DNA of 64,000 bases, taken from Plectrocnemia conspersa (taxonomy: Eukaryota > Arthropoda > Insecta > Trichoptera > Polycentropodidae). This document shows positions 33,509-44,639 of this stretch, in pieces (position 1 is the first letter of the stretch; each line of letters opens with the position of its first letter). Where the stretch lies: NCBI GenBank assembly GCA_009617715.1, contig VTFK01000146.1, positions 806,001 through 870,000 on the forward strand, given 5' to 3'. The notes beneath the pieces were generated by a model. The model saw only the letters and a list, made by a program, of their open reading frames with translations, was not told the DNA's origin and did no database searches. A program made the position numbers and the translations under genes.

Positions 33509-36500
33509 GAAACGAGCTGTTCGCCAACGCCGTCTTTGACAGCTGCTGGCATTAAGGAGGAGAAACGGCTGCGTTCTTGAGAGTAATAAGCTCTTGGTAA
33601 TATACGTAAGACGAAGCTTACAAAATATTTTAAAATATAAGGGAAGTTTATACCAGTAGAAAAATCATTGCTAGAATATATTTATAAAAAAAGTAAAAAT
33701 CGACCTCAAATAATGAATCTGAAATAAACTACAGTTGTTTGAAATATACTTATATACTGATGTATTTCACGTATAAGTTCCTATACATATTATACAAAAA
33801 ATAAAAGGAGCGGAACATTGCCTTCAAAATCACATACTTTCTAAGTAGTACATACTTTCACAATAAACATTATTATTCAAAGGGACAGATATGTAGTTTT
33901 TTGACGCAGTTCCTTTTGTGTTAAAATTTGTTTGCAAATTATTGCTTTTTTAACGTTTAAAAAAATTAGAGATGAGAGGAAATATTCAACGAATGTAAAT
34001 TAGTAGCAGCAAGTAAAAAAAGAAGCAAATAAATAACGAAAAATCAACAAGAGCTGAATTATATAATTTTATTGTTTTTATAGATATTTGACAACTGGAT
34101 TTAATGCAGCAAAATAAATAAATAATAGATTCAATTTTATGTAAATATTCTTAAATAAAATCTAGATAAAGTCTCGAATCTATCCCAAAAATATTTTTTT
34201 AAATATTTAATTTTAGTAAAATCATATCGGAATACATATTCACCAGTAGATATATATTTTTCACTAGTGAAAATATAAATTATCTGAAGATGCTAGTAAA
34301 ATTATATGATTAACGTTTAATAATTAACAAAATTACGTTAAACAAATTTTACTCCATTTATTATAACATTTACTGAAACATGCATGTTTCAAAATCATTT
34401 TATGCCTGTTTTAAATTCTGTAAATGCAGTCGTAAGAGCAATAACATTTAAGTATCCCAAAATTAAATTTATATAGTAAATATTGTCTTTATATCTAAAA
34501 ATCTAAATTTGGAAGATTTATCTGTTTTAGTGTTATATTTAATTTGACGCTAAATTTTGATAGTATATGTAATTGAGTGCCCTTTAATGTGTTTTAAAAT
34601 ATGTTGTTCTACAATTTTAATTTATTTTAAAAGCAATTATGTTTGTTCTGTTTCAGGAAATCCAGGAAGAGGGCAAGCAACACGAAGAAAAATCCATTTG
34701 GCGATCCATCTTAGAAACGCTGCTTTACGTGAAGCCCAAAAAATTATCCCCACAACTGAATAGAAAGGCAGTTTCATTGTGCAACTTAGGCACATCACCT
34801 TCGACAAAAACAACGACCATAATGCACAGCAGATCTTTGACCAGCAGCCAATCCAGCTCCTTGAACAGCAGAATGAAACTCTTAAGCGAATCCGTATCAT
34901 CTAGCTCACTCTGCTCAAGCTGCAGCTACGAACTGGACGATATGACTCCCAAGAGTCGCCGACACAGCTTCGGCAACCATGACAATAAAAAGTTTACAAA
35001 AATATCCCAAGCTAGATACAGAAGAGACTCGCCTGACATGCGGAGGAGATCTCAGTCCTTCACCTGCACTTCCAAACACGAAGACTTCATGGAAGTAGAC
35101 GAGATAGACTTGAACTTGCACTTAACGACGCCGTACAGCGAACAGTGGGAGAAAAAGCACTACAGCCCTCCGAAGGGAATGAGTAAATTGGAGATCATCA
35201 GAAGTCAAACGAATTTCTCCGACGACGATGACGTCACTCCCGAAGTAAAGTACTTAGGGATGACAACGGACGCCATGTTTCAAATGAGGGATATCGGTAA
35301 CCGCAACAATTGCGCTTAGTGCTTTACCGTTATGCATTCACTTACACGTGTCTAGTTATTAATAAATTAATTTATGCATGTTAGTTCCAGATGATTCATA
35401 ACGCCCCTATGAAGCTAAATATATAAAAATGTTGAATTATATAATATATACTAGAAATAGTTGCAAATAATTTATATACCAGTCGCATTAGCGGCAGATG
35501 TTCAGTCTTACATATAACCCTTTTTAGAATAGTATATACATATATTTATTTAATGAAAAAGTTTTTAGTTGAGAGATGATCTCAAAAATTGTTTTAAAAT
35601 AAATTTTATTTTCAATATTTATATGATATTTTATTTATTTGATTTCTCAAATCGAAGTTCGGCGTTGGACCATGACGGTGACACTACTGGGATACTCTGA
35701 GTGTAATTTCGTTGTCGTATTAGAGATAATTGAGGCAGATCCTCAAATTGACCGAAAATTAGGCACCTCTAGAGAAATAAAAAAAGCGGTAAGGAAATTA
35801 GTGATCACAAAACCGGCTCTAAGAATAATTTTAGATCAAAAGATACGCTTAGGACCGACTAAAAAAACAATTTAATTCTATGACAATAGGGCACAATAAT
35901 ACAATAATAATAAATATAATTATTTCAAATAAAGCAGACATTTTCCAAAACAATACTTGCTAACATTAAACTGTACGTAATTTTCAAACCATATAATATT
36001 TAATTGCTATATAAATATTATTGAACACAAAAAAGTTGATATTGTCACAATTGAGTCTATATAAAATCTAGATCAATGAGATACACCAGTTCTTAAATAT
36101 AATTAGCAATACCATAATTATACAATAAACCACATACAGTATTATTGATAACAATTTAATTAAGAGATTAAAGTTAAACATGTTTTACTACAAAAACACG
36201 CCATATTTTGCAAGCGTTAAACCACAAGCATTCTCAAAAATTAACACACAATCTATGTTTATTTTTTCATTACTTGTAGTAATATTATATTTATATATAT
36301 ACTTTTATTTATTTTTCTACCCAAAATAGTTATAAATCTATACATATTTTATCCACAGATCGCGTGTCGACAGAAATAAGAATAAACGAAATTTCACGTA
36401 CACTGAAGACATTTCCTGAAAACGATAATTGGGTGAGCGTGTCCGATAAAAACCTGAATTTATGGTCAAAAGAGTATTTTCAGTTAATACGACGACAACT

Positions 36501-36534
36501 ACATCAAACAAAGCCAAACAATAGCTACCTTTAG
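33494..36534 (+). CDS. Three-exon gene, unknown serine-rich protein of 276 residues
   Basis: The joined exons 33494-33508, 34657-35296 and 36359-36534 give 831 bases, 276 codons plus TAG, without a stop. Introns are GT-AG in phases 0 and 1. The start ATG has A at -3. The protein opens MSAFQ then EIQEEGKQHEEKSIWRSILE, a charged segment likely to be helical. Residues about 45-95 are rich in Ser/Thr. Two basic kinase-type sites follow (RRHSF and RRRSQSF), then MEVDEIDLNLHL, an acidic DDDD run near residue 195, and a basic C-terminus ending TKPNNSYL. There is no signal peptide, membrane segment or catalytic motif, so an intracellular, phosphorylated regulatory or scaffold protein is the best inference. 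The coding exons are much less AT-rich than the introns. I do not recognise the family. Exon 2 is secure as coding; exons 1 and 3 rest on splice and phase logic. Confidence 0.6.
33509..34656 (+). other. Intron 1, containing a copy of repeat F
   Basis: Starts GTGAAACG and ends TTTGTTCTGTTTCAG. It is AT-rich, and about 33620-34300 is a copy of repeat F. Repeat F recurs at 47381-47850, and on the other strand at 21113-21207 and 22076-22172. The segment TGATGTATTTCACGTATAAG near 33758 is the unoccupied version of the site hit by element A. Confidence 0.5.
34657..35296 (+). CDS. Main coding exon of the 276-residue gene
   Basis: A strong acceptor (TGTTCTGTTTCAG) precedes GAAATCCAGGAAG. The frame is open for 213 codons plus one base up to a donor ATCG|GTAACC at 35297. 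If the donor is not used, the frame continues only seven codons (GNRNNCA) to TAG at 35317-35319, giving a protein of 225 residues. Codon use and GC level differ sharply from the flanks, which makes this the most certain coding segment in the window. Confidence 0.8.
35297..36358 (+). other. Intron 2, or alternative 3' UTR of the short form
   Basis: GT at 35297 and a polypyrimidine-poor but acceptable ATCCACAG at 36351-36358 bound it. AATAAA at 35361-35366 could end a short transcript that stops at 35319. A 78-codon frame at 35639-35875 lies inside, starts with TTG and matches nothing known, so it is not called a gene. Confidence 0.4.
36359..36534 (+). CDS. Exon 3 of the 276-residue gene (C-terminal 57 codons)
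   Basis: The block begins with AT, which joins the leftover G of exon 2 to form GAT (Asp). It then reads RVSTEIRINEISRTLKTF, PENDNWVSVSDKNLNLWSKE and ends in TKPNNSYL before TAG (36532-36534). It is open in only this frame and GC-richer than its flanks. An internal TTGG|GTGAGC at about 36433 is a possible alternative donor. Confidence 0.5.
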
Positions 36535-36658
36535 TACAACTTTATGATAATTCAAATAGGATTTTGATAGTAAACTGATGCAAGCGAAATAACTATTTAA
36601 ATTGTGTGTTTAATTATTTTGAAACTGACTTTTTTTTAATTTTTTGAGGCTAGAAGAA

Positions 36659-36664
36659 AATAAA
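36659..36664 (+). promoter_or_regulatory. Candidate polyadenylation signal AATAAA
   Basis: Lies 125 bases after the stop at 36534 in AT-rich DNA, where AATAAA is also common by chance. Confidence 0.35.
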
Positions 36665-37079
36665 ATTTGAGGTGCTTTAATTAGCATAAAATAATTTAGG
36701 TCAAGATTATAATCTGTTTCAGCCAAATATATATTTGTACATTTTTTAATCGTATTATAGACATACACATTATTAGTATTTTTTTTTTAATTGAGAGAAA
36801 TGCAAAATGATCATTTCTCATTTCTCGAAAAATTAAGGAAGTGATTATACAATAAATGTAATTATTTCATTATTATAAGAAAGCATTATAAAAATATATA
36901 AAAGATTCCAAATGTTGCTTTAAAACGAAATATAAAAAATCAGAATGCTAAAGAAAAGCATACATAAAATAATGAAAATAGTATAAATTTTGTGATTTTT
37001 CTTTGATTAACTATTTTATAGTGTTATTAGTATGAATTTGTTATAAATTGGAATAAATATTCTTGTGGTTATACAGATT
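36665..37079. other. AT-rich spacer
   Basis: No gene. It leads into the satellite block and may include a diverged edge of the same repeat. Confidence 0.4.
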
Positions 37080-38280
37080 TTGAGAAGAATTTGACGTTTT
37101 CGATAAAACTTTTAAAAATATTTTTTGATAAAAATTAAATTTATACGTAATTTTTCAAAAATGTAATGGTTTCAATCTGCTAAATTTACAGCTGCATTAA
37201 GAACAGGTGGTAAGAAAAAAGACAAGGTGCTTTACATGAAAATGCTTTGACATGCTTTAAATGAAAATTGATATTTTTTTATTTCTGAAGATTATTTTGC
37301 ATTTATTTTCTGGAGAAAAATAAAAATATGTTTTTTATTTTTAAAGAAATTTGTAAAATATTTTTTGTTAAAAATTTAATTTATACAAATAAATGTTTTA
37401 CAACTGCTGAAATTTTGAAAACAAAGTAATGAGTTTAATTCACAGCTGCATTTAGAGTAGGTAGAAAGAAAAGATACAAGGATTTTTGATTAACATTTGT
37501 CGACTAGAGTTTCTTGAAAAATGATAATTAATCGTCTCTGAAAAAATTTGTAAAATATTTTTTGTTACAAAAAAATTTACACAAATATTTTTAAATGGTC
37601 TACAACTACAACAGATTTTGAAAACAAATAGTGGTTTTAATTCACCAAAATCACAGCTTCATACAGAGCAGGTAGTAAAAAAAGAGACAGGGATTTCCGA
37701 TTATCACTTATCGACTAGTTATTCTTCGCGATATTTTCCCGAAAAATATGCAAAATTTTACTGTTATTTAAAAAAAAATATAATCTGTTTTTTGTTTAAA
37801 ATTAAATATAATAAAATATTTTTAAATGGTTTACAAATGCTAAAATTTCAAAAGAGAAGTAGTGATTAAAATCAGATAAAATCACGACTGCATTCAGAGC
37901 AGGTAGGACGAAAAGAGAAGGAATTCTGATTAATAATTGTTTCTTCTCGAGATTTATCCAAGAAAATGCAAAATAATAATGTATTATTTCTAAAAATAAA
38001 TTATAAAATATTTTTGTTCAAAGTTAAATTTATACGATTATTTTTAAGTGATTTAAAACTGTTGCAATTTTTAAAGCAGGTAGTGATTTTAATTCGCTAA
38101 ATTTACAGCTGTATTTAGAGCAAGTAGTACAATAAAGGTTTCTTGCTTAAAATATAAAATGATAATTTCAAATTTCTGAAGATATTTCTAAAATGTTTTT
38201 TGGTAAAAAAATACATTTATACAAATATTATTAAATGGTTTACAACTGTAACAATTTTGAAAATAATTATATTTGCAAAA
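37080..38280 (+). repeat. Satellite block, about five diverged 210-250-bp monomers
   Basis: The recurring core (A)CAGCTGCATTYAGAGCAGGT, followed by AAGAAAAGAGACAGG and often TCGACTAG, appears at about 37191, 37443, 37653, 37887 and 38106. Between cores are shared words (AAAATATTTTTTGTTA, TTTACAACTG). Cores are spaced 210-252 bases apart. The same monomers occur inverted at 41440-42850 and 49985-50330. Open frames here are incidental. Confidence 0.75.
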
Positions 38281-39263
38281 TTCAAAACATTTTACATGAT
38301 ATTGTAAATAAAAATATATTTAAAACATTCTTGTACTAAAAATGAAAGATTAAATATTATTTTATGATGACGCTGATGCTGAATTGACACTGATAATGTT
38401 CATATATTATATCGCTATACACAAATCCAAAAATTCTGATGAAAACTACATCCGTCAAAATTTCCCCTCCGGAAGGGAGATCTCTCCAGCCGTCTCTTTC
38501 CCAATCCATAAACAATTTTCTCTCATATCCCATAATAATATAAGTTTACGCGTTTCCTGCGCAATATTTATGAGATAAAGGTACTATAAAAACGTTATTT
38601 ACTACCATCGTCCAGGACCGAGGACTCCTTTTGTCTTCGCCATTATGGGGAAACGGAATGGATTCGATCATGGAATAGGTAGCAGTTTCCGTGGAAGCAA
38701 TTATAATATAACGACCCATATCGGACTGCTTCCTTATAATAAATTTATACGATATAATACACATACATACATATATCGGGTAAAAGGAACATTCGTCGAC
38801 GCTATTCGTTAATAGGAGTATTAAATAATATTTCATAAATACTGTTCATACATATATGCAATAGAAATCAGGAATTATATGCATATATAAACAGTTAATA
38901 ATTTCACATATATATTTTATTAGAATAATAATTGCATAAAGTAATAATTTAAGCCTAATTTATAAACGCATTTGTGTCAGCAAAGTAAAAAAATAGCAAA
39001 TATTGATTAAAATATATCAAACAAATTTTTTGCTACTAAAAATATTTTGTAACAATAAAATGGTTGATAAAATAAATAACATCAGGGTTTTTTTTAAAGA
39101 AAAATTCCGGAACTCGCATGTCAAGCATTTAACTTAAAAAATATCATTTAAATTAAATTTAAAGCAGCTTTTCTTATGCCACAAAGCGCATAAAAAATTA
39201 AACAAAATTTATATAAGAGATTTATTTATTTCAAAATTAATTGCTATGAGATTATTGGCCAAA
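38281..39263. other. Spacer with GC-richer patch at 38440-38720
   Basis: Unique-looking DNA at about 38440-38720 without coding support. The remainder is AT-rich. Confidence 0.4.
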
Positions 39264-39392
39264 GTATATTCAAATAAAATTTGGGTCAATATGGGGGCGC
39301 AAAAACAATTATCACTTCTCGGAAGGCAAAAATCCACGTCAAAAGCAATAAAATCGTGTCTGTGCCGTCGCAGTGGGAACGCTTTTTATTGC
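39264..39392. mobile_element. Half copy of the fold-back element
   Basis: GCGCAAAAACAATTATCACT, ACGTCAAAAGCAATAAAATC and GTCGCAGTGGGAACGCT match the left arm of the palindrome at 48391-48515, same orientation. The other arm is absent. Confidence 0.7.
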
Positions 39393-40544
39393 TGATCAAA
39401 TGACATATCTGGCGACTTTCGAAGCCTGATTGTGTCAAGTTGATGGTCATAATTTTCATTGCTTCTCTTCAAAGTACCAAGGAAATTTTACTAAAGATGA
39501 TAGTCAAGCAGTTAACTGTTTTGAGACATTTTCATAGCATGATAATAGATTCATTATGAAACTTTTACTCCTCACCAATTGTCAGCCGCCAATCAATTTG
39601 ACGAAAACACGAGCTTTTTGCATCGTTTGGTAACTGGATATGAAATATGGGTTATCTACAACAATGTGACACAAAAAAGACATTGGGTTATACCTGGGCT
39701 AGCCCCATTAACCACCCCAAAAAAATAATGCTTTGTGTATATTGGTAATTTATCATTAGTAAATAGAAATGGGTAGTTTTTCACTATGATAATTTGCAAC
39801 CTCATTTGGCGATGATGACACAAGCTAAAATAATTGAATTTGGGTACTAATATGCACTCACTATACTACCCAGACCTTGCTCTTTTTAATTGTTATTTGT
39901 TCAGGGCTTTGAAAAATTGTTGAGATAATAAAATAGTGGTTTTATTGATGATATAACACATTGCTTCATGAATTAAATTAAGCTTGTAACATTAAACGAA
40001 AAAAAATTTGCAACCATAAGACCTTTAATAGGATGAGAAGGAGCATTATCTATTAACAATACTGCTTTCAGGATTTCAGAAATCCATTTATTTTTGAACC
40101 AATATTCGAATATCTCTCTATTTATCCATTTTGGATAAAATAATCAACAAGAATATTATTTATTTTATTCCTCCTTAAATAATTTAGGTTTTTTGTTATT
40201 TTAATCACCAAAAGTTTAGTTTTAAGATATATTTTCATTCAATATTTTTGAATGCTGAAAAGAAAATTCTAAATTTTCTTTCGATGTATCAATAAAAGGC
40301 AAGTGTAATTAATAAATAGTATTTTTTAAATTATGCAAATAAAGAATTAATATAAAACACCTCTATGGTTATTTATTTTTTTGCAACTTCCTTTATTAAT
40401 ATTTATCAGTGAATATCCACCAAACATCGCGTGTTAACCGCCCCTCTTGGTGGGAGAGGGAAGTGGGTGGTTTCGAATGTTTCGATATAGTCCTAAACAT
40501 TTCGATTTAACCACTATCTGTCGAAAGAGCGCCTCGGACATACA
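39393..40544. other. Non-coding DNA
   Basis: 39400-40430 is AT-rich without recognisable features. 40430-40540 is GC-richer and includes an imperfect inverted pair around TTTCGATATAGTCCTAAACA. Confidence 0.4.
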
Positions 40545-40772
40545 ATGGCCCATCTGCAATGGTCACGGAAGCAGAGCCCATATATTTTTACGACCTCCAC
40601 GATAATAACGGAACTGAGTGAAGGGCATAAAGTTGTCAAACGTACCTATACAAATAGGTACTGGAGAGTGCCCTCCCTAACGTCGACGAATCTACCCTCA
40701 AATAGAGTGGAAACTGGCGACGATGCGATATACACGTGTTTTATTATGAATGAATATCGCTCAGAGGGATAA
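40545..40772 (+). CDS. Uncertain 75-codon open frame, weak Ig-like ending
   Basis: ATG-initiated frame in a GC-richer patch. Near the end it reads VETGDDAIYTCFIMNEY, which recalls the D-x-G/A-x-Y-x-C strand F motif of immunoglobulin domains, and LQW near the start could stand for strand C. No matching second cysteine, donor or acceptor was found, and the C-terminus runs straight into a stop. It may be an exon relic or chance. Low confidence. Confidence 0.2.
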   Translation: MAHLQWSRKQSPYIFTTSTIITELSEGHKVVKRTYTNRYWRVPSLTSTNLPSNRVETGDDAIYTCFIMNEYRSEG

Positions 40773-41439
40773 TCCAAATTTAAAGATAAACAGCGAAAAA
40801 ATATTTAGGAATATAACACTCAGATAAGGTTTAACAGCGAAGTTTTTATTTTTATATTAGCACAAAATACAGAGTGAGAAAAATCAAATGTTACGAAGTT
40901 TAAATTTATGAGTAATGCAGAAATTATTTGTAGTGTCAATCAACTTGATGATAAAAGTAAAGAAGAAACTACATAGCTACAACTGTATTAGTCACACTAC
41001 GGCACGACTCATTAGGCTATATTGACCAATGTGTATAATATATAAATTATCAATATATATTAATGTATTAATTGAAATACAAACGATAGCAAAAAATATT
41101 AAAATATATATTAAACAATGTGAGTACATAATCATTACATTATTAATATATTGCAAATTCATGTTTAATTTGCTATCAGACTCATTAAAATAATTTTTTT
41201 CCTAGTATTTAAAAAAATGCCATTGTATGATTTATACCATTTAAAAAAAACTCCCACTCTTCATTTACATGGTAAACGAAACATTGCAAAAGACTAAATA
41301 ATTTAACATTTAATTTGGCATTCTTAAAAATAAATTTTTAACTAGCAAATGTCGAAACGAATGATTTCTAATCGCAATTTCTAGAGTCGGCCATAAAACT
41401 TACATTGTCAAATAATATTTTTGGAAAGCTAATTTAAAG
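40773..41439. other. AT-rich spacer
   Basis: No features beyond AT-rich sequence. Confidence 0.5.
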
Positions 41440-42850
41440 TCCTTATCCATTTTTTACTACCGGTTCTAAATTTAGCTGTGAATTTAGCGAAAAAAATCCA
41501 CCATTTGATTTTAAAATTGCAACAGTTGTAAGCCATTTAAAAATATTCGTATATAACATTTCACAAATTTCTACAAAAAAAAAAAAAAAACATTATTTTG
41601 TATTTTTAAACTCAAAAAAAAAAAAAAAAAAAAAAACACTGAAAGTCAGCAAGTAGCCAAAAAATTATAATCAATAAAAGACACAGATGAGGGTTCTTGT
41701 TCTTGAAATTTACGCAGTACATAGGCGTCACCAAAAATTATCCACCAGACACAACTGCAGCAGAGGGAATAACCTCCACCACACAGTCGCTCGCTCACCT
41801 ATAAGTCACCTGAAGATCTACTACTGACATCCCTTCGCCAGCTTCTCCACCACCGCCCGGAGAAAACAATCTCAGCCATCATAGTAAATCGCACAATCAA
41901 TGCATATAAATTTAACTAATAAATTATTACCCGTTTCCACCGGCGTATTTCTGGCATTCGGGTTACTAAACCTTAAAAAAGCCCTACCCCTTTTTTTAAC
42001 ACCTGCTATGAATGCAGCTGTAAATTAGCATATTAAAACCAATACATTTTTTTTTAATTTCAGCAGTTATAAAGCATATTTGTATAAATTAAATTTTAAA
42101 CAGAAAATATTTTACAAATAAAAAAACATATTTTTTTATTTTTTCGAGAAAATCTCGAGAATAAACACAAGTCAACAAATTTTGATCAAACATAGCTGTG
42201 AATTTTTCTCTTGAAAATTGCAGTGGTTGTTAACTATTTATAAATATTTGTATAAATTAAACTTTTAACAAAAAGCATTTTACAAATTTGTTTAAGAATA
42301 ATAAAATATTATTTTTCTCGAGAAAATATCGATAAAAAACATTAGTCGACGAGTGTTAATCGGAAATACTTGTCCCTTTTTTTACTACCTGTATTGAATG
42401 CAGCTGAAACCACTACTTGCTTGTAAAATTGCAGCAGTTGTAAATCATTCAAAAATATTTTTATGTATAATTTTTAACCGAAAGCACTTAAAAATTTCTT
42501 TAGAAATGCGTAAATATTATTTTTCATTTTTCTTGAGAAAATCTCGAGAATAAACACTAGTCGACTAGTGTTAATCATAAATCCCTGTCTCTTTTCTTAC
42601 TACCTGCTTTGAATCCAACTGTGAAATCAGCAGATTAAAATCAAATTTGTAGCTTTTTATAACTATTATAAAATATTGCTATAATTTTTTACAACAAATA
42701 AAACATATAATCAGAGTTCTTGAAAAACTTTAAATTAAATTCGTTAAATCAGAAGTCATCATTTTGCATTTTTCTCGAGTATAAGCTCACGAAAACAATC
42801 ACTTTTTGATGAGTTCAATCAAAAACTCAAATAAAATTATAACAAACAAA
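41440..42850 (-). repeat. Satellite block in inverted orientation, interrupted
   Basis: Reverse-complement cores (ACTACCTGCTTTGAATGCAG and variants) lie at about 41457, 41995, 42375 and 42590, with CTCGAGAAAATCTCGAGAAT-type linkers. Relative to 37080-38280 the monomers are inverted, so the two blocks form a large diverged inverted arrangement with a 3-kb spacer. Poly-A runs at 41575-41590 and 41614-41636 and a GC-rich insert (41641-41990) interrupt it. Confidence 0.7.
41641..41990. other. GC-rich insert inside the satellite block
   Basis: Preceded by two poly-A runs, this stretch (CCACCAGACACAACTGCAGC, CCTCCACCACACAGTCGCTC, CTTCTCCACCACCGCCCGGA) has base composition unlike the surrounding monomers. 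No complete frame is seen: both + frames tried contain stops. It could be a retro-inserted transcript fragment or transposon piece. Confidence 0.4.
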
Positions 42851-43400
42851 GCGCTAATGAGTTTATACAAATATTATTTAATCATTAAAATATTTTAAAA
42901 AGCAAAAAAATCACTATAAAATATTAATTTGCATTAAAAATAAATATGTATAAATCCTAAAATAAAATACATGCAATTCTGTCATACAATTGAAAACAGC
43001 AATCAAATTTTCCATTGGTTTCAATATTTTAATTATAAATCCATTATGACTTTTTTATATTTCATTTTAAATCAAATTTTCGAAGTTTTCTTTAATTGTA
43101 TAATGCTTTCTTATATCAATAAAATGACTACAATTATAAATATAATTACAGCAAATAAATCATACTAATTAACAGATGCTTAGAATAATAATAGATTAAG
43201 AATATGTACGCAAAATATTTACCATTTCTTTTCGTATTCTAAATATTAAAAAAAAATACTAATAATTAAATATTTATATTTTTTATAACCAGATATTTTG
43301 AGTATAATTATTTATTATTGATTAGCATAAACATAAGTTGAATATGTTAAAATCAATAATAAAAGCCATTCCTTAAAATTTGTTGTGTATTTATAATCCT
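42400..43400. repeat. Long repeat unit shared with 49990-50930
   Basis: Beyond the last monomer, ordered words (TTATACAAATATTATTTA, TAAAAATAAATATGTAT, AAAATACATG, AATAAAAG, TTGTTGTGTATTTATAATCC) match 50385-50915 in the same orientation. The satellite monomers are therefore part of a larger mobile or amplified unit. Confidence 0.6.
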
Positions 43401-44108
43401 TTTTTAGTGTCATAATATATTTACATTAGGCGACCATTAAAAAACGGTCACGATCGCTAATGACAGTTACACAATCGACTCTGTCAGTTTTAAAACTAAC
43501 AATAACCATAAAAATAGGCGACAATCACTAGTCAGATGTAACCAAACAATTGTTGCTTTATGGGATATAAATTAAATTAATAATTCATTAAAATATTTTT
43601 ATAATTAGAAACCTATATAAATTCAATTATTAAAATAAACTTAATTTTTACTTAAACATATATTTATTATTACTCATACATATGTATATACATATAATAC
43701 ATAAATAATTATATTTTGAATAATTATATATATATGTAAATTATATTAATTAAATTCACTGACTTATTTATGCGCATTAAAAGTACATCTATCGATGCAT
43801 TTATGGGCTATTGTCTTTAGCGTGTCACTTTCTCTTATTTATATATAGAATAAAAAATAAGTCGGTCATCGTATTACAACACACCTGTAACAACTAAGAA
43901 CAATGCAGTAATATCAGTTATTTTTTAAACTAGGAAATGTTCCATTAAAAAAATTAGCATGGCAATTATTTTTCGCACCCGTAATCATAGACTATATGTT
44001 TAACTAGCATCGATTAAGTTTTACACATAATCGAACTATGACTGTTTTTCAGAGGAATATTCATAAATAAATTAAATTGACAATAATTTTTGTGGGAATG
44101 TGACAAAA
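43401..44108. other. AT-rich DNA
   Basis: Short words TTAGGCGACCATT and TAGGCGACAATCA near 43430 and 43514 are similar, hinting at a small decayed repeat. No gene. Confidence 0.4.
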
Positions 44109-44264
44109 ATGGCAGATGGTAGTCACCATAGCTTACTAGGAATTTTCATGAAAGAAAACCGCGCGTGGGAAATCGTTCCTGTCGACAGTACGTGTTTTCC
44201 GACCGCATTCCTAGTACAGTGGGTTAAAGGAGATATCAACTTAAATTTATATCGTAAAAAGTAA
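44109..44264 (+). CDS. Small ORF of 51 codons, unknown
   Basis: ATG in good context (CAAAAATGG) opens a frame reading MADGSHHSLLGIFMKENRAW, then EIVPVDSTCFPTAFLVQWVK and ending NLYRKK before TAA. The first two thirds are GC-richer than the flanks (CGCGCGTGG, GTCGACAG). There is no family match, no splice donor in frame, and no second copy in the window. It may be a small protein, a retro-copy fragment or chance. Confidence 0.25.
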   Translation: MADGSHHSLLGIFMKENRAWEIVPVDSTCFPTAFLVQWVKGDINLNLYRKK

Positions 44265-44639
44265 TATGAATAATAACTTTAAAAACATTTTCTGTGAGAA
44301 AAAAGTTTATTAAAATATAATATGATTAAGTGTCATAATAAAAAATAGATCAAGTGAGAGTTTGTAATTATAATAAATCTAGATGATATTCATAAAAATA
44401 TGCATAGTATACAATAAAAAATGGGAGAAAATGTATGATAATAAAATTAAAATCTAAGAACAAGAACAGATCTTCGTAAATAAAAAGTAAGCAGATAAAC
44501 ATGCAATGGCATTTTATTTAGTAGCTGGATGACAATAACAATAAGCGACTATTTACTATTAAATAAATAAGAGCTTGTTTCTATTTTTTATAATCAATAA
44601 AATACATTTATTGTAGGGAATTGCTATATATAATTAATA

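Noticed and set aside
34637..34900. Minus-strand frames opposite the main exon
   Set aside because: They are shadows of the GC-rich + strand exon, with no splice or start support.
34639..35319. A 226-codon single-exon ORF starting at the ATG at 34639
   Set aside because: The first six codons (MFVLFQ) are the polypyrimidine tract and AG of a splice acceptor. The in-phase upstream exon MSAFQ|GT explains the start better.
35639..35875. 78-codon frame in intron 2 as an extra exon
   Set aside because: It begins with TTG, lacks an acceptor or donor in phase with the gene, and has no recognised similarity.
37618..37869. 83-codon frame in the satellite block
   Set aside because: It spans parts of two monomers; the other monomers do not keep the frame.
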